This document shows positions 1 to 8,541 of a stretch of DNA of 64,000 nt, piece after piece. The notes below the pieces were generated by a model. That model made no database searches. It saw nothing but the letters and a program-made list of their open reading frames with translations, and was not told the origin of the DNA. Location of the stretch: positions 21,752 through 85,751 of the forward strand of contig JAFXSC010000021.1 in assembly GCA_017525915.1 (NCBI GenBank), read 5' to 3'. How positions within the stretch are numbered: position 1 is the first letter of the stretch; each line of letters starts with the position of its first letter. A program made the translations under genes and the position numbers. Source of the DNA: Ruminococcus sp. GTDB taxonomy: Bacteria > Bacillota > Clostridia > Oscillospirales > Ruminococcaceae.

Positions 1-1
1 C

Positions 2-112
2 AACTGGCGTCCGGAGGTAATGGGCGGCGTCATGGAGGAGGAGTGCAAAGCGCTCCTGTCCGGTTTTTTCCGCGAATTAAGGGCGAAAAAGGCTTCTCCG
101 GAAATGCCGTGA
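2..112 (+). CDS. C-terminal end of an unidentified protein (partial)
   Basis: An open frame runs from the window edge and stops at TGA 110-112, giving the last 36 residues of a protein whose start lies outside the window. The tail is helical and ends in a basic stretch (FFRELRAKKASPEMP). The frame is followed by the promoter of the tRNA gene, so it looks like a true gene end. I do not recognise the family. The fragment is too short to assign, and confidence is only moderate that this frame is coding. Confidence 0.45.
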   Translation, partial: NWRPEVMGGVMEEECKALLSGFFRELRAKKASPEMP

Positions 113-142
113 AAATTTTTTGAAAAAATTTTCAGAAAACGC

Positions 143-171
143 TTGACAAACCTTTTTGTTTCTGGTATAAT
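143..171 (+). promoter_or_regulatory. Sigma-A promoter of tRNA-Leu
   Basis: TTGACA at 143-148 and TATAAT at 166-171 are both perfect consensus hexamers separated by 17 bases. They lie about 29 bases upstream of the tRNA, as expected for a strong stable-RNA promoter. Confidence 0.9.
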
Positions 172-199
172 GTTAAAGCAGTCAGTCAAGACTGCAAAT

Positions 200-284
200 G
201 CGAGTGTGCTGGAATTGGCAGACAGGCACGTTTGAGGGGCGTGTGTCGACAGACGTATGGGTTCAAGTCCCATTACTCGCACCA
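200..284 (+). tRNA. tRNA-Leu (anticodon GAG)
   Basis: A cloverleaf with a long variable arm (class II) can be folded. The acceptor stem is GCGAGTG (200-206) with TACTCGC (274-280). The anticodon stem is CACGT/GCGTG around loop TTGAGGG, with anticodon GAG at 234-236. The T loop is TTCAAGT between ATGGG and CCCAT. CCA is encoded at 282-284. GAG plus the long variable arm indicates leucine, reading CUC/CUU codons. Confidence 0.95.
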
Positions 285-286
285 GA

Positions 287-320
287 GACCTACCGTGAAA
301 ACGGTAGGTCTTTTGTTTTG
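287..320 (+). terminator. Rho-independent terminator of tRNA-Leu
   Basis: A perfect 10-bp stem, GACCTACCGT (287-296) and ACGGTAGGTC (301-310), encloses a GAAA loop and is followed by TTTTGTTTT. It starts two bases after the CCA end. Confidence 0.92.
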
Positions 321-400
321 CTCTGGCAGTGTAGGGGCGATATCTGCATTGCCCCGCCTCTACGCTAATTATACCAATCACACCTTTATTTTTACAAGCA

Positions 401-428
401 AAGGGAGACCATACGGTCTCCCTTTTTT
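401..428 (-). terminator. Terminator of spoIVA
   Basis: AAGGGAGACC and GGTCTCCCTT form a stem around a short loop (ATAC). A-tracts and T-tracts flank both sides, so it can work on either strand. It abuts the spoIVA stop codon and most likely ends the spoIVA transcript. Confidence 0.8.
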
Positions 429-1903
429 CACAGTATAAAGCAGATAAGTCCGGAGCAGCCGTCGTTGATGACGCGCTGGAGCGTTTCCTGCAATTTCATT
501 CTCGCTTCGACCGGCATCTTGTAGAGCTTGTTGTGCAGTCCCTCGTTCACCAACTCGTGCAGGGACTTTCCGAAGATGTTGGACTCCCATATCTTCTTCG
601 GATCGTCGTTGAAGCCGTCGAGCAGGTACATCACAAGCTCCTCGGACTGCTTCTCCGTGCCGACTATCGGGCTTATCGTGGTATTGATATTCGCCTTCAT
701 CATGTGTATCGAGGGCGCGGACGCCTTGAGCCTTACGCCGTACTTTCCGCCCTGACGGATAATTTTCGGCTCTTCGAGGGAAAGCTCCTCAAGCTCTGGC
801 ATGACGATACCGTAGCCGGTCGCCTCGACCTCGGCAAGTGCAGGGGCGATGCGCTGGTACTTCCGGCGGATATCGTTCAGCTCCATGAGAAGCGGCATGA
901 GGTCGCTCTCGCTCTCTATCTCAATGCCGGTAGCCTCGCCGAGTATCTTGTAGAAAAGATCGCCGTCAAGGTCTGCGGTTATCGTGACAGAGCCTTTTCC
1001 GAGGTCGATCGAGCTTACCGCTGCGCTCACTATATGCTCACACCGGGCGATAGCGTCAGCGGCAGCTGAAGCTTCCCGGACGAGCCGGATATCCTTTGCG
1101 GCTTCGCGTATGCAGCCGAGTATCTCCGAGCGCAGCCAGTGGCCCTTTTCGAGCGTGTTTATCCACCTTGCCATGCGGATATTTATCTCCTTTATCGGGA
1201 AGGAGAACAGTATCTCCTGCAATATTCCGCGGATATCCTCCTCGGTGAGGTCGAGACAGCTCACGGCTATGACCTTCGCACCGTACTTTTCCGTGAGTTC
1301 TTCCGCAAGGGACTGAGCCTCCGGGGAATCCGGCGATGCCGAATTGAGCAGTACAACAAAGGGCTTCCCGAGCTCCTTCAGCTCGCGCACCACTCTTTCC
1401 TCACATTCGGCGTACTCCTCGCGTGGGATATCGGATATCGTGCCGTCGGTGGTGACGACGAGCCCGATGGTCGAATGGTCGGTTATGACCTTCTGAGTGC
1501 CTATCTCAGCAGCCATGTTGAAGGGTATCTCCTCATCGAACCACGATGTCATGACCATGCGCGGCTGTTCGTTCTCGATATAGCCGAGCGAGCTCGGAAC
1601 GATATACCCAACGCAGTCGATGAGCCGGACGCTGAACGCGGCGCTTTCGCCGAGCTCGACCTCGACCGCTTCCTCGGGTATGAACTTAGGCTCGGTAGTC
1701 ATAATGGTCTTGCCGGCGGCGGACTGCGGAAGCTCGTCAAGGGCGCGTTCACGCTTGAATTCGCTTTTTATGTTGGGTATCACAAGTGTCTCCATGAAGC
1801 GCTTGATGAAGGTGGATTTGCCTGTGCGGACAGGACCGACTACCCCTATGTAGATGTCACCGCCTGTACGCTCGGCGATATTGCTGTATATATCTTTTGC
1901 CAT
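428..1903 (-). CDS. spoIVA: Stage IV sporulation protein A, spore coat assembly ATPase
   Basis: SpoIVA polymerises on the forespore outer membrane using ATP and forms the basement layer on which the coat assembles; it is also needed for cortex formation. The 491-residue product has the usual family length. It shows the N-terminal MAKDIYSNIAERTGGDIYIG signature, a Walker A loop GPVRTGKST near residue 27, and the hydrophobic C-terminal tail ending in ICFIL that is typical of the family and involved in membrane anchoring. An AAAGGAG ribosome site precedes ATG 1903. It sits 41 bp downstream of a SPOCS/LysM gene on the same strand, a plausible two-gene sporulation unit that should be under mother-cell control, although no sigma-E promoter was identified with confidence. 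Confidence 0.97.
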   Translation of the reverse strand: MAKDIYSNIAERTGGDIYIGVVGPVRTGKSTFIKRFMETLVIPNIKSEFKRERALDELPQSAAGKTIMTTEPKFIPEEAVEVELGESAAFSVRLIDCVGYIVPSSLGYIENEQPRMVMTSWFDEEIPFNMAAEIGTQKVITDHSTIGLVVTTDGTISDIPREEYAECEERVVRELKELGKPFVVLLNSASPDSPEAQSLAEELTEKYGAKVIAVSCLDLTEEDIRGILQEILFSFPIKEINIRMARWINTLEKGHWLRSEILGCIREAAKDIRLVREASAAADAIARCEHIVSAAVSSIDLGKGSVTITADLDGDLFYKILGEATGIEIESESDLMPLLMELNDIRRKYQRIAPALAEVEATGYGIVMPELEELSLEEPKIIRQGGKYGVRLKASAPSIHMMKANINTTISPIVGTEKQSEELVMYLLDGFNDDPKKIWESNIFGKSLHELVNEGLHNKLYKMPVEARMKLQETLQRVINDGCSGLICFIL

Positions 1904-1944
1904 GATATTCTCCTTTATCAGTTCATATTCTTATGCGCCTGCGT

Positions 1945-3498
1945 TCATGTAACAATGGGAATGAGCAGCATACCTCCGGCAGTGAGACGGTCGCCGTCAA
2001 GGTCGTTCTCCTCCATGACAGCAGAAACGCTCGTGCTGTAACGCTTTGCGATGTCCCACACGTCCTCGTCCGGAACGCCGTAATAGAGCTTTACTGCGTA
2101 ATCGCCGTCCCTTTCCTTCTTCACAGAGCCGTCTGCCGTTATGTCCGAGACGGCTCTGACGGAAGCCTTTGCGGCAGCGTATATCCTTGCGCCGAGTTCA
2201 GCTTTCGCCGTGAGAACGCCGTCCGGAGAGATGTTAAAGGAGACGTCCCTTGCCGATATATCGGCTGAAACTGCCGCTCCGGAAAGGTCATCACCGATAG
2301 CTATCGTCTCCTCGAAGGTCTCGTCCCTGTCCGGCATGGATATCATTCCCGAGCTCTCCCTGACAGCCATAGAATAGGTGAGCATACCGCTTATCACGAC
2401 CGATCTTCCGTCCTCGCCGGGACGGGTATTGATATTCTTCGGCGTACACCAGATCGAGTATACTGTCTCGGGAACGCTGTCGCCCTCCGCGAGCCTTGCG
2501 GTATGCCGGAAGCTCTCGTCATAGACCGTCGGCGACTGCGCCGCGCTAATATCCGTGAAGGTAACTTCGCACGGATATACCGTAGAATAGGCATCTGTGC
2601 CGATCATGGCTGTGGCTGTCCTCACGGCGCGGCAGATGAGCCTTAGCTCGGCTTCACAGCGGATAATGCGGTTGTCGCCGTCCCTGCCGGCAGCTGGTGT
2701 GATGTCGCAGGCAATGACCTCGGGAACGATGCTGCATTCGTAGCTCTCGTCAAGTCCCTCGATATCGATTATCTGGCTGTAAGGCAGTTCAAAGCGGAGC
2801 GGTTCGACGGTACCTTCGCCGGAGCGCTCGCAGGAATAGAGTATATCGACGGCAAGGCTTCCCTTTGCGAGGAGCTTGCCGGATATCATCTTTTTCTCGC
2901 ACTCCGAAGCGGTGCAGCGTGTACTGATTATCCCCGAAACAGAGGGCTGAGAAGGCTGGAGCTCGGTCTCCTCGCTGATGCGGAGCTGCTTGTCGGCGGA
3001 AAGTCTTCCGGCGGCGTATCTGAGGGGGATAGTGCGGAGCTGCATATTCATTCCCGATACTACGGATACGACTTCCTGCGGACTTTCACAGGTGACCGCT
3101 ATCCTTACGGAAACGCAGCCGCGAAGGTCGAGCCTGCGCTTGTTGACGGCTCTGTAATTGATGTGGTCGGTCTTGGGGACGAGACGGACGTCCGGGGAAG
3201 TGCAGTCGCCGGAGAGCTCTGCGGTCTTGCGGAAGGTCTGCGTCTGAGCGACCGAGCGGATAATGCTGTCGCCCTCTCCGCAGTAGAGAATGCGTATATC
3301 GCAGCGGAGCCCGTAGGTGAGTTTTCCGCCGCTGACCGACCAGTCTGTGACAACGGGAACTGCCTCGCAGCGGACAAGTCTGAATATATCGGGACAGTAG
3401 TCCGGGAGGATATAGTCGAGCTCGATGCCCTGTTCCTGGATGCCCTCATAAATGCTCACGGCAGCCGGTATGGTCTCTTTCGTCATTTTCAGTTCCAT
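1945..3498 (-). CDS. SPOCS (DUF3794) repeat and LysM domain protein, spore envelope
   Basis: The 517-residue product opens with EGIQEQGIELDYILPDYCPD, typical of DUF3794/SPOCS proteins. It continues with repeated SPOCS-like beta units and ends in a LysM module (VWDIAKRYSTSVSAVMEEND and onward, last ~45 residues), which binds peptidoglycan. Proteins with this architecture (SafA/SpoVID-like morphogenetic factors) locate to the developing spore cortex or coat. The start was set at ATG 3498 because AAGGAGG lies 8 bases upstream; the longer frame beginning at 3540 has no ribosome site. Its position directly upstream of spoIVA supports a sporulation role. Exact function is inferred. Confidence 0.88.
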   Translation of the reverse strand: MELKMTKETIPAAVSIYEGIQEQGIELDYILPDYCPDIFRLVRCEAVPVVTDWSVSGGKLTYGLRCDIRILYCGEGDSIIRSVAQTQTFRKTAELSGDCTSPDVRLVPKTDHINYRAVNKRRLDLRGCVSVRIAVTCESPQEVVSVVSGMNMQLRTIPLRYAAGRLSADKQLRISEETELQPSQPSVSGIISTRCTASECEKKMISGKLLAKGSLAVDILYSCERSGEGTVEPLRFELPYSQIIDIEGLDESYECSIVPEVIACDITPAAGRDGDNRIIRCEAELRLICRAVRTATAMIGTDAYSTVYPCEVTFTDISAAQSPTVYDESFRHTARLAEGDSVPETVYSIWCTPKNINTRPGEDGRSVVISGMLTYSMAVRESSGMISMPDRDETFEETIAIGDDLSGAAVSADISARDVSFNISPDGVLTAKAELGARIYAAAKASVRAVSDITADGSVKKERDGDYAVKLYYGVPDEDVWDIAKRYSTSVSAVMEENDLDGDRLTAGGMLLIPIVT

Positions 3499-3633
3499 AT
3501 ATTGACCTCCTTGAAAAATGCTTTGTACTATCATATTCACAGGCGGGGCGATTAATGCGTAATTAGTGGTAAGTGTATAGTGCGTAGTTATCTGCTGCGG
3601 TGTCCGCCTGCGCGGATTAATGCGCGAAAGGTA

Positions 3634-3662
3634 TTTACATACGGCTGAAAATGTGGTATCAT
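3634..3662 (+). promoter_or_regulatory. Promoter of the GH25 gene
   Basis: TTTACA (3634-3639) and TATCAT (3657-3662) are separated by 17 bases. They lie about 57 bp before the GH25 start codon in the divergent intergenic region. Confidence 0.6.
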
Positions 3663-3719
3663 ATATATATCACCATTTCCCGGCAGGATACCCCTGCCGC
3701 GGTCAGCATGGAGGCAAAA

Positions 3720-4859
3720 ATGTCAGATAAAAATCAGAAGATCAAAAAAAGCTCCGGCGGCTGGAAAAAATTCGCCGCTGTTGAGTTTGCAGCTATAATT
3801 GCCCTCGGCGGTGCTCTCGGGTGGAGCCTCTATCTGAGGGACAATGACGAAAACGAAAAGACAGTCCCCGTGAACGCCGGCACTTCCGCCGAATCCGAGC
3901 CGGAAGTCCGTACCCGTGCCGTCATCGAGAAGGAGGAGACCTTCTATCAGCTCAGCGGAAAGAAGATACTCTACAAGGACAGCGCTATCGGCGAGGTCTT
4001 CCTTCCTGTTTATGAGGACGTTCCCGCCTGTTCGCTCGATATGGCTTCGCTCACTACAAGGAACGGCTATTCGTTCTACCGCGAAAACGGCGAAACTTCG
4101 TCCATAGCAGGCATCGACGTTTCGGAGTTCCAGGGCGATATCGACTGGGAAAAAGTAAAGGCTGCCGGCATAGACTTCGTTATCGTCCGCGTGGGCGTAA
4201 GGACCTACGGCGGCGGTGACCTCGTCCTCGACAAGAAATATGCAGAGAATATCTCCGGCGCACAGGCTGCCGGTCTGCACGTCGGCGCTTACTTCTTCTC
4301 GCAGGCTACCAGCACCGACGAGGCTATCGAGGAGGCGGACAAGCTCATCGACGCGGTCGCGCCCTACGATATCACTTATCCGCTCATCTTCGACTGGGAG
4401 ATAATCAGCGGCGACAGCGCACGCACGGACACGGTCTCGGTCGATACCCTCGCGGACTGCTGTATCGCCTTCTGCGAAAGGGTGAAGTCTGCCGGATATA
4501 CCCCCATGATATACCAGAACAAGTATACATCTATGATGAAGCTCGATGTCCAGCGCCTGAAGGACTACGATTTCTGGCTTGCCGAGTATAACACCAAGCC
4601 TACATATTACTATGACTTCCAGATGTGGCAGTACGCTTCGGACGGCTATATTCCGGGCATCAGCGGTGAGGTCGATATGAATATCTGCTTCCGCGATTAC
4701 AGCAAGCCCGGTGCTCCGTCAGTCCTCTCCGGTAAAAAGGAGCAGCCGGCGGAGACTTCCGCTTCGACTACTACCACTGCAACCGCAACTACCACGGTAT
4801 CGACAACGACCGTCACGACAACTGCTGACAAAAAAACTGAAAATAATGATGAGGAGTAA
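3720..4859 (+). CDS. Membrane-anchored GH25 lysozyme (muramidase)
   Basis: GH25 enzymes cleave the beta-1,4 bond between N-acetylmuramic acid and N-acetylglucosamine in peptidoglycan. The 379-residue product has a lysine-rich start, one membrane segment (about residues 17-37), a ~75-residue linker, then the GH25 barrel with GIDVSEFQGDIDW and the catalytic acidic pair in LIFDWEI, followed by AEYN and the typical DMN element near the end. The tail is a threonine-rich stretch (TTTTATATTT type) that could be a flexible or glycosylated linker outside the cell. GGAGG at 3710-3714 decides the start at 3720. It is five bases upstream of the DUF2225 gene. A role in wall remodelling is inferred. Confidence 0.92.
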   Translation: MSDKNQKIKKSSGGWKKFAAVEFAAIIALGGALGWSLYLRDNDENEKTVPVNAGTSAESEPEVRTRAVIEKEETFYQLSGKKILYKDSAIGEVFLPVYEDVPACSLDMASLTTRNGYSFYRENGETSSIAGIDVSEFQGDIDWEKVKAAGIDFVIVRVGVRTYGGGDLVLDKKYAENISGAQAAGLHVGAYFFSQATSTDEAIEEADKLIDAVAPYDITYPLIFDWEIISGDSARTDTVSVDTLADCCIAFCERVKSAGYTPMIYQNKYTSMMKLDVQRLKDYDFWLAEYNTKPTYYYDFQMWQYASDGYIPGISGEVDMNICFRDYSKPGAPSVLSGKKEQPAETSASTTTTATATTTVSTTTVTTTADKKTENNDEE

Positions 4860-4864
4860 TACCT

Positions 4865-5521
4865 ATGCCGTTGATTACAGAAACCAAGGACTTCGTATGC
4901 AGCGTATGCGGAGCTTCTTCAGAACATACGATAATCACTGAGACCGACCCTCCGAAGGACGCTCCCGACCTTGACCTCCGTCCTGCCGAGCCACACCGCA
5001 GCTATATGAGGTACTGGGTCATGCAGTGTCCCGGCTGCGGCTACTGCAACGCTATGCTCGATATGCCTGCGGACATCGACCGCGATTACCTAAGCAGCGA
5101 GGAATACCTCTCGTTCGGCGGCATCAGCGGAGTTTCCGGAAAGCCTGCGGAGATGATAAAAAAAGCCCTTATCTGCCTTAAAGGACACGATTACAGGGAG
5201 GCTTTGCAGACCTACGTCTATGCGGCGTGGCTTCTCGATGACGAGAAGCTGGACGAGCAGGCTGCGGCTTGCAGAAAGGCTGCCGTGCGGATATACGACG
5301 AGCATCCGGTAACATTCAGGAAGGACCCGAATTTCAGCGTGCTCATCGCCGACCTTCTCAGGCGTTCCGGCGAATTTTCGCGTGTTGTCCGTGATTACGA
5401 GGGACAGGCTTACCCTTCTCGCGTAATGACTTCGATAGCCTTCTTTGAGGTAAATCTTGCCGCAAAGGGCGACAGGGACGCTCACCGTGCTGACGAGGTC
5501 CCCGGTATCACCGCGATATAA
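4865..5521 (+). CDS. DUF2225 zinc-ribbon-like protein
   Basis: The 218-residue product begins with two Cys pairs (CSVCGA near residue 11 and CPGCGY near 55), then alpha-helical repeats resembling tetratricopeptide segments (ALICLKGHDYREALQTYVYA). This matches the DUF2225 family of uncharacterised Clostridial and Bacillus proteins. It lies between GH25 and GIY-YIG genes, and its stop overlaps the next start (TAATG at 5519-5523), which implies translational coupling. No enzymatic function can be assigned. Confidence 0.8.
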   Translation: MPLITETKDFVCSVCGASSEHTIITETDPPKDAPDLDLRPAEPHRSYMRYWVMQCPGCGYCNAMLDMPADIDRDYLSSEEYLSFGGISGVSGKPAEMIKKALICLKGHDYREALQTYVYAAWLLDDEKLDEQAAACRKAAVRIYDEHPVTFRKDPNFSVLIADLLRRSGEFSRVVRDYEGQAYPSRVMTSIAFFEVNLAAKGDRDAHRADEVPGITAI

Positions 5522-5865
5522 TGTACTATGTCTATATTATCCGCTGTACCGGCGGACTGCTCTATACCGGGATAACGAACGACGTTGAGCGCCGTATGAG
5601 CGAGCATTTCGGACAGACGGAAAAGTGCGCGAAGTATACCCGTTCGCATCAGGCAGAGGCGCTCGAAGCGCTGTGGAGCGCTCCGGACAGAAGCCACGCT
5701 TCACGTCTCGAATACCGGATAAAACAGCTCCCGAAAGCCAAAAAGCTCCGGCTCATCGAGGACGATTCCTGCCTTGCCGAATTCTTCGGCACTGCCGCAG
5801 CGGATACGTTTTCAAGGCTCAGCCTTCCCGGAAGCTTTCATACGGTTCCCCGCGCAAAGGTATAA
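5521..5865 (+). CDS. GIY-YIG domain protein (UPF0213/YhbQ type)
   Basis: The 114-residue product has the compact GIY-YIG nuclease fold motifs: YYVYIIRCTGGLLYTGITND at the N terminus (the two signature tyrosine/glycine elements), ERRMSEH with the conserved arginine, and ASRLEYRIKQLPKAKK. Members of this stand-alone family are small DNA-binding or nuclease proteins of unclear role. The start overlaps the DUF2225 stop, so it is the last gene of the operon, followed directly by a strong terminator. Confidence 0.9.
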   Translation: MYYVYIIRCTGGLLYTGITNDVERRMSEHFGQTEKCAKYTRSHQAEALEALWSAPDRSHASRLEYRIKQLPKAKKLRLIEDDSCLAEFFGTAAADTFSRLSLPGSFHTVPRAKV

Positions 5866-5905
5866 AAATACCGGAAGTCAAGCAGACTTCCGGTATTTGT
5901 TTTTT
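5866..5905 (+). terminator. Terminator after the GH25/DUF2225/GIY-YIG operon
   Basis: A perfect 14-bp stem (5866-5879 with 5885-5898, core ATACCGGAAGTC), five-base loop AAGCA, then GTTTTTT. It begins immediately after the TAA of the GIY-YIG gene. Confidence 0.93.
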
Positions 5906-6024
5906 CATGGAATATACATTTGCGGAAAAATGTACGGGGAAGCCCATTTTTCAAAAGGTGTTTCCTCAATAGTTTGCAGAAATACTTCCATATTAGCATC
6001 ACGCATAAATACGGCTGTTATATC

Positions 6025-8370
6025 TTACTTGATGAGCCAGATGTTCTCGGCGTAGTCGGCGATTGTGCGGTCGGAGCTGAATTTTCCGGCATTGCACATA
6101 TTGAGCCACTGCTTCCTTGCGAACGCGAGGCGGTTTTCCGCGTAGTCACGGCAGCAGCGGAGCTTTGTCTCAACATAGCTCTCGATATCGCCGAGGAGGT
6201 AGTAATTATCCGGCTTGTGCCAGCTTGCGCCGTCGAGCAGGGACATATACAGCTCGCGGAAATCTCCGCTGCCGCCGTCGGAGACAGTGCCGTCGATGAG
6301 CGAGGAAACGACCTTCTTGATGCGCTTGTTTCCGGCAAAAACCGCACGGCTGTCGTACTCGGGCATGATGTTTTCGAGCTCCTCGACCTTTGCGCCGAAG
6401 ATGTAGTTGTTATCCTCTCCGGCTTCCTGAACTATCTCGATGTTTGCACCGTCGTAGGTGCCGAGGGTGACAGCGCCGTTGAGCATGAGCTTCATATTTC
6501 CGGTACCGCTCGCCTCAGTGCCGGCAGTCGATATCTGCTCGGAAACATCAGCCGCAGCGACGAGCTTTTCCGCGTATGAAACGTTGTAATTCTGGACGAA
6601 AACGACCTTGATGAGGTCCTTCGTGTCGGGGTCGGAGGAGACAAGTCTGCCGATCTCATTGATATATTTGATTATTGCCTTCGCACGGCGGTAGCCGGGA
6701 GCGGATTTTGCGCCGAAAATGAAGGCAGTTGGCGTAAAATCGGTAATTGTACCGTCCTTGATGCCGTAGTATATCCACAGTATCGAGAAGGCGTTGAGAA
6801 GCTGGCGCTTGTACTCGTGGAGACGCTTTATCTGTATGTCGAACACCGACTTCGGGTCGATAGTGACGTCCTCGCGCTCGCTGATGAAGTCTGCGAGCTG
6901 CTGCTTCTTGGACTGCTTGATGTCGATGAAACGGCGGAGTACAGCCTCATCGTCGGCGTACTTCGCAAGCTCTTTCAGCTTGTCAAGGTCAGTGACCCAG
7001 TCGCTGCTGCCAAGAAGCTCGGTGATAAGTCCGGAAAGCTCCATGTTGCACAGTGCGAGCCAGCGGCGCTGAGTGATGCCGTTCGTTTCGTTGCGGAAGC
7101 GCTCTGGGCAGACGCTGAACCAGTCCGCGAGGACGGTGTCTTTGAGTATCTGCGTGTGTATCTCCGCAACGCCGTTGATGTGGCTGGAGGCATAGCACGC
7201 CATGTCCGCCATATGGATAAGCTCGCCCTTGATTATCTTCATACGGTCGATCTTGTCTTTCTGTGCACCGGCGGCGTACAGTTCTGCGATAAGCTCCTCG
7301 TTTATCTGAATGATTATCTCATAGATGCGCGGGAGGACTTCCTGCACCAGACCGATCCACCACTTCTCCAGAGCCTCCTGCATAACGGTATGGTTGGTGT
7401 AGTTGAACACCTTCTTGGCTGTGGCAAGGGCTTTATCGAACGTCCAGCCCTCAATGTCAACGAGCTGACGGATAAGCTCCGGGATAGAAATTACCGGGTG
7501 GGTGTCGTTGAGCTGGATAGAAATATAGTCGGCAAGGTTATCGAGGGTACCGTAGCGAGCCTTGTGCTTGCGGAGAATGTCCGTAAGTGACGCACAGCTG
7601 AAGAAATACTGCTGCTTCAGACGGAGCTTCTTGCCCTCGTTGGTATCGTCGTTGGGGTAGAGCACGCGCGAGATGTCCTCCGCGAAGATCTTCTCCTTCG
7701 AGGCTTCGAGGTAGTCCTGCTTGTTGAAGGTGTCAAAGTCGAACTCTTTCACCGGCTCAGCCTGCCAGAGACGGAGAGTGCCGACATTCTGCGTACCATA
7801 GGCAAAAACCGGCATATCGTAGGGGACAGCCTTCACGGTCTGACCGTTGAAGTTTATGAGGACCGTATCATCGTCGCAGCGCTTCGACCACGGGTCGCCG
7901 TAGCGTGTCCAGTCGTCGATATCCTCTTTCTGGAAGCCGTCAACGATGGACTGTTTGAAAAGGCCGTACTTGTAGCGGATACCGTAGCCGTCGAGGGGAA
8001 GGCTGAGAGTAGCCGCACTTTCGAGGAAGCAGGCGGCAAGACGTCCGAGACCGCCGTTTCCGAGGGCAGCGTCCTCGATCTCTTCGAGGTCGGCGAGGTT
8101 CAGTCCGAGCTCCGAGAAAACGTCCTGAACGTCCTTGTAGATGCCGAGCACGAGGAGGTTGTTGAACACGGCGCGTCCCACGAGGAATTCCATTGAAAGA
8201 TAGGCGGCACGGCGCTTGGCAAGGTGCTCCTGACGGGCAGTGTTCCAGCGGTCGGCGAACATTTCCATGACGGTATCGCCGAGGGCATTGTGGAGCTGCT
8301 GCGGTGTCGCGGACTTGATGTTGCGGGGCAGTCTGCCTGTGAATTTCTCCATAAATACATTTTTATCCAT
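6025..8370 (-). CDS. glgP: Glycogen/maltodextrin phosphorylase
   Basis: This enzyme releases glucose-1-phosphate from the non-reducing ends of glycogen or maltodextrins with inorganic phosphate and pyridoxal phosphate. The 781-residue length is that of GT35 phosphorylases. Visible features are YLSMEFLVGRA, ALGNGGLGRLAACFLES, the C-terminal-half motif FIFGAKSAPGY and the pyridoxal-phosphate lysine region EASGTGNMKLMLNGA near residue 650. An upstream GGAG site precedes ATG 8370. It follows malQ on the same strand (171-bp gap), so the pair handles storage or dietary alpha-glucan: MalQ rearranges short chains, GlgP phosphorolyses them. Confidence 0.97.
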   Translation of the reverse strand: MDKNVFMEKFTGRLPRNIKSATPQQLHNALGDTVMEMFADRWNTARQEHLAKRRAAYLSMEFLVGRAVFNNLLVLGIYKDVQDVFSELGLNLADLEEIEDAALGNGGLGRLAACFLESAATLSLPLDGYGIRYKYGLFKQSIVDGFQKEDIDDWTRYGDPWSKRCDDDTVLINFNGQTVKAVPYDMPVFAYGTQNVGTLRLWQAEPVKEFDFDTFNKQDYLEASKEKIFAEDISRVLYPNDDTNEGKKLRLKQQYFFSCASLTDILRKHKARYGTLDNLADYISIQLNDTHPVISIPELIRQLVDIEGWTFDKALATAKKVFNYTNHTVMQEALEKWWIGLVQEVLPRIYEIIIQINEELIAELYAAGAQKDKIDRMKIIKGELIHMADMACYASSHINGVAEIHTQILKDTVLADWFSVCPERFRNETNGITQRRWLALCNMELSGLITELLGSSDWVTDLDKLKELAKYADDEAVLRRFIDIKQSKKQQLADFISEREDVTIDPKSVFDIQIKRLHEYKRQLLNAFSILWIYYGIKDGTITDFTPTAFIFGAKSAPGYRRAKAIIKYINEIGRLVSSDPDTKDLIKVVFVQNYNVSYAEKLVAAADVSEQISTAGTEASGTGNMKLMLNGAVTLGTYDGANIEIVQEAGEDNNYIFGAKVEELENIMPEYDSRAVFAGNKRIKKVVSSLIDGTVSDGGSGDFRELYMSLLDGASWHKPDNYYLLGDIESYVETKLRCCRDYAENRLAFARKQWLNMCNAGKFSSDRTIADYAENIWLIK

Positions 8371-8541
8371 TTTTCAAACTCCAATCCTGATTTGTAGGGG
8401 ACGGTCTCACCTGTCGGTTCGGTCGGTGTTTCTGCTTCGCAGAGGTGTCCACCGGACACCCACACCGTCCTCGACGTCCCATGAATTTTATCTCCGCCTA
8501 ACGGTGAGGACTGTCGGGGACGCCAGCCCCTACAGTCATAA
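8371..8541. repeat. Intergenic palindromic element between malQ and glgP
   Basis: The spacer has TGTAGGGGACGG at one end (about 8394) and CCAGCCCCTACAG at the other (about 8525), plus an internal GGTGTCC-ACC-GGACACC palindrome near 8443. It resembles a short dispersed repeat: a similar TGTAGGGG/CCCC-C-TAC arrangement occurs at about 332-365, and a looser one near 20550-20590. No coding frame is convincing. It could form a large RNA hairpin within a malQ-glgP transcript. Confidence 0.4.

Noticed and set aside
1139-2041. 300-codon plus-strand open frame opposite spoIVA
   Set aside because: Shadow of spoIVA; no domain, promoter or ribosome site.
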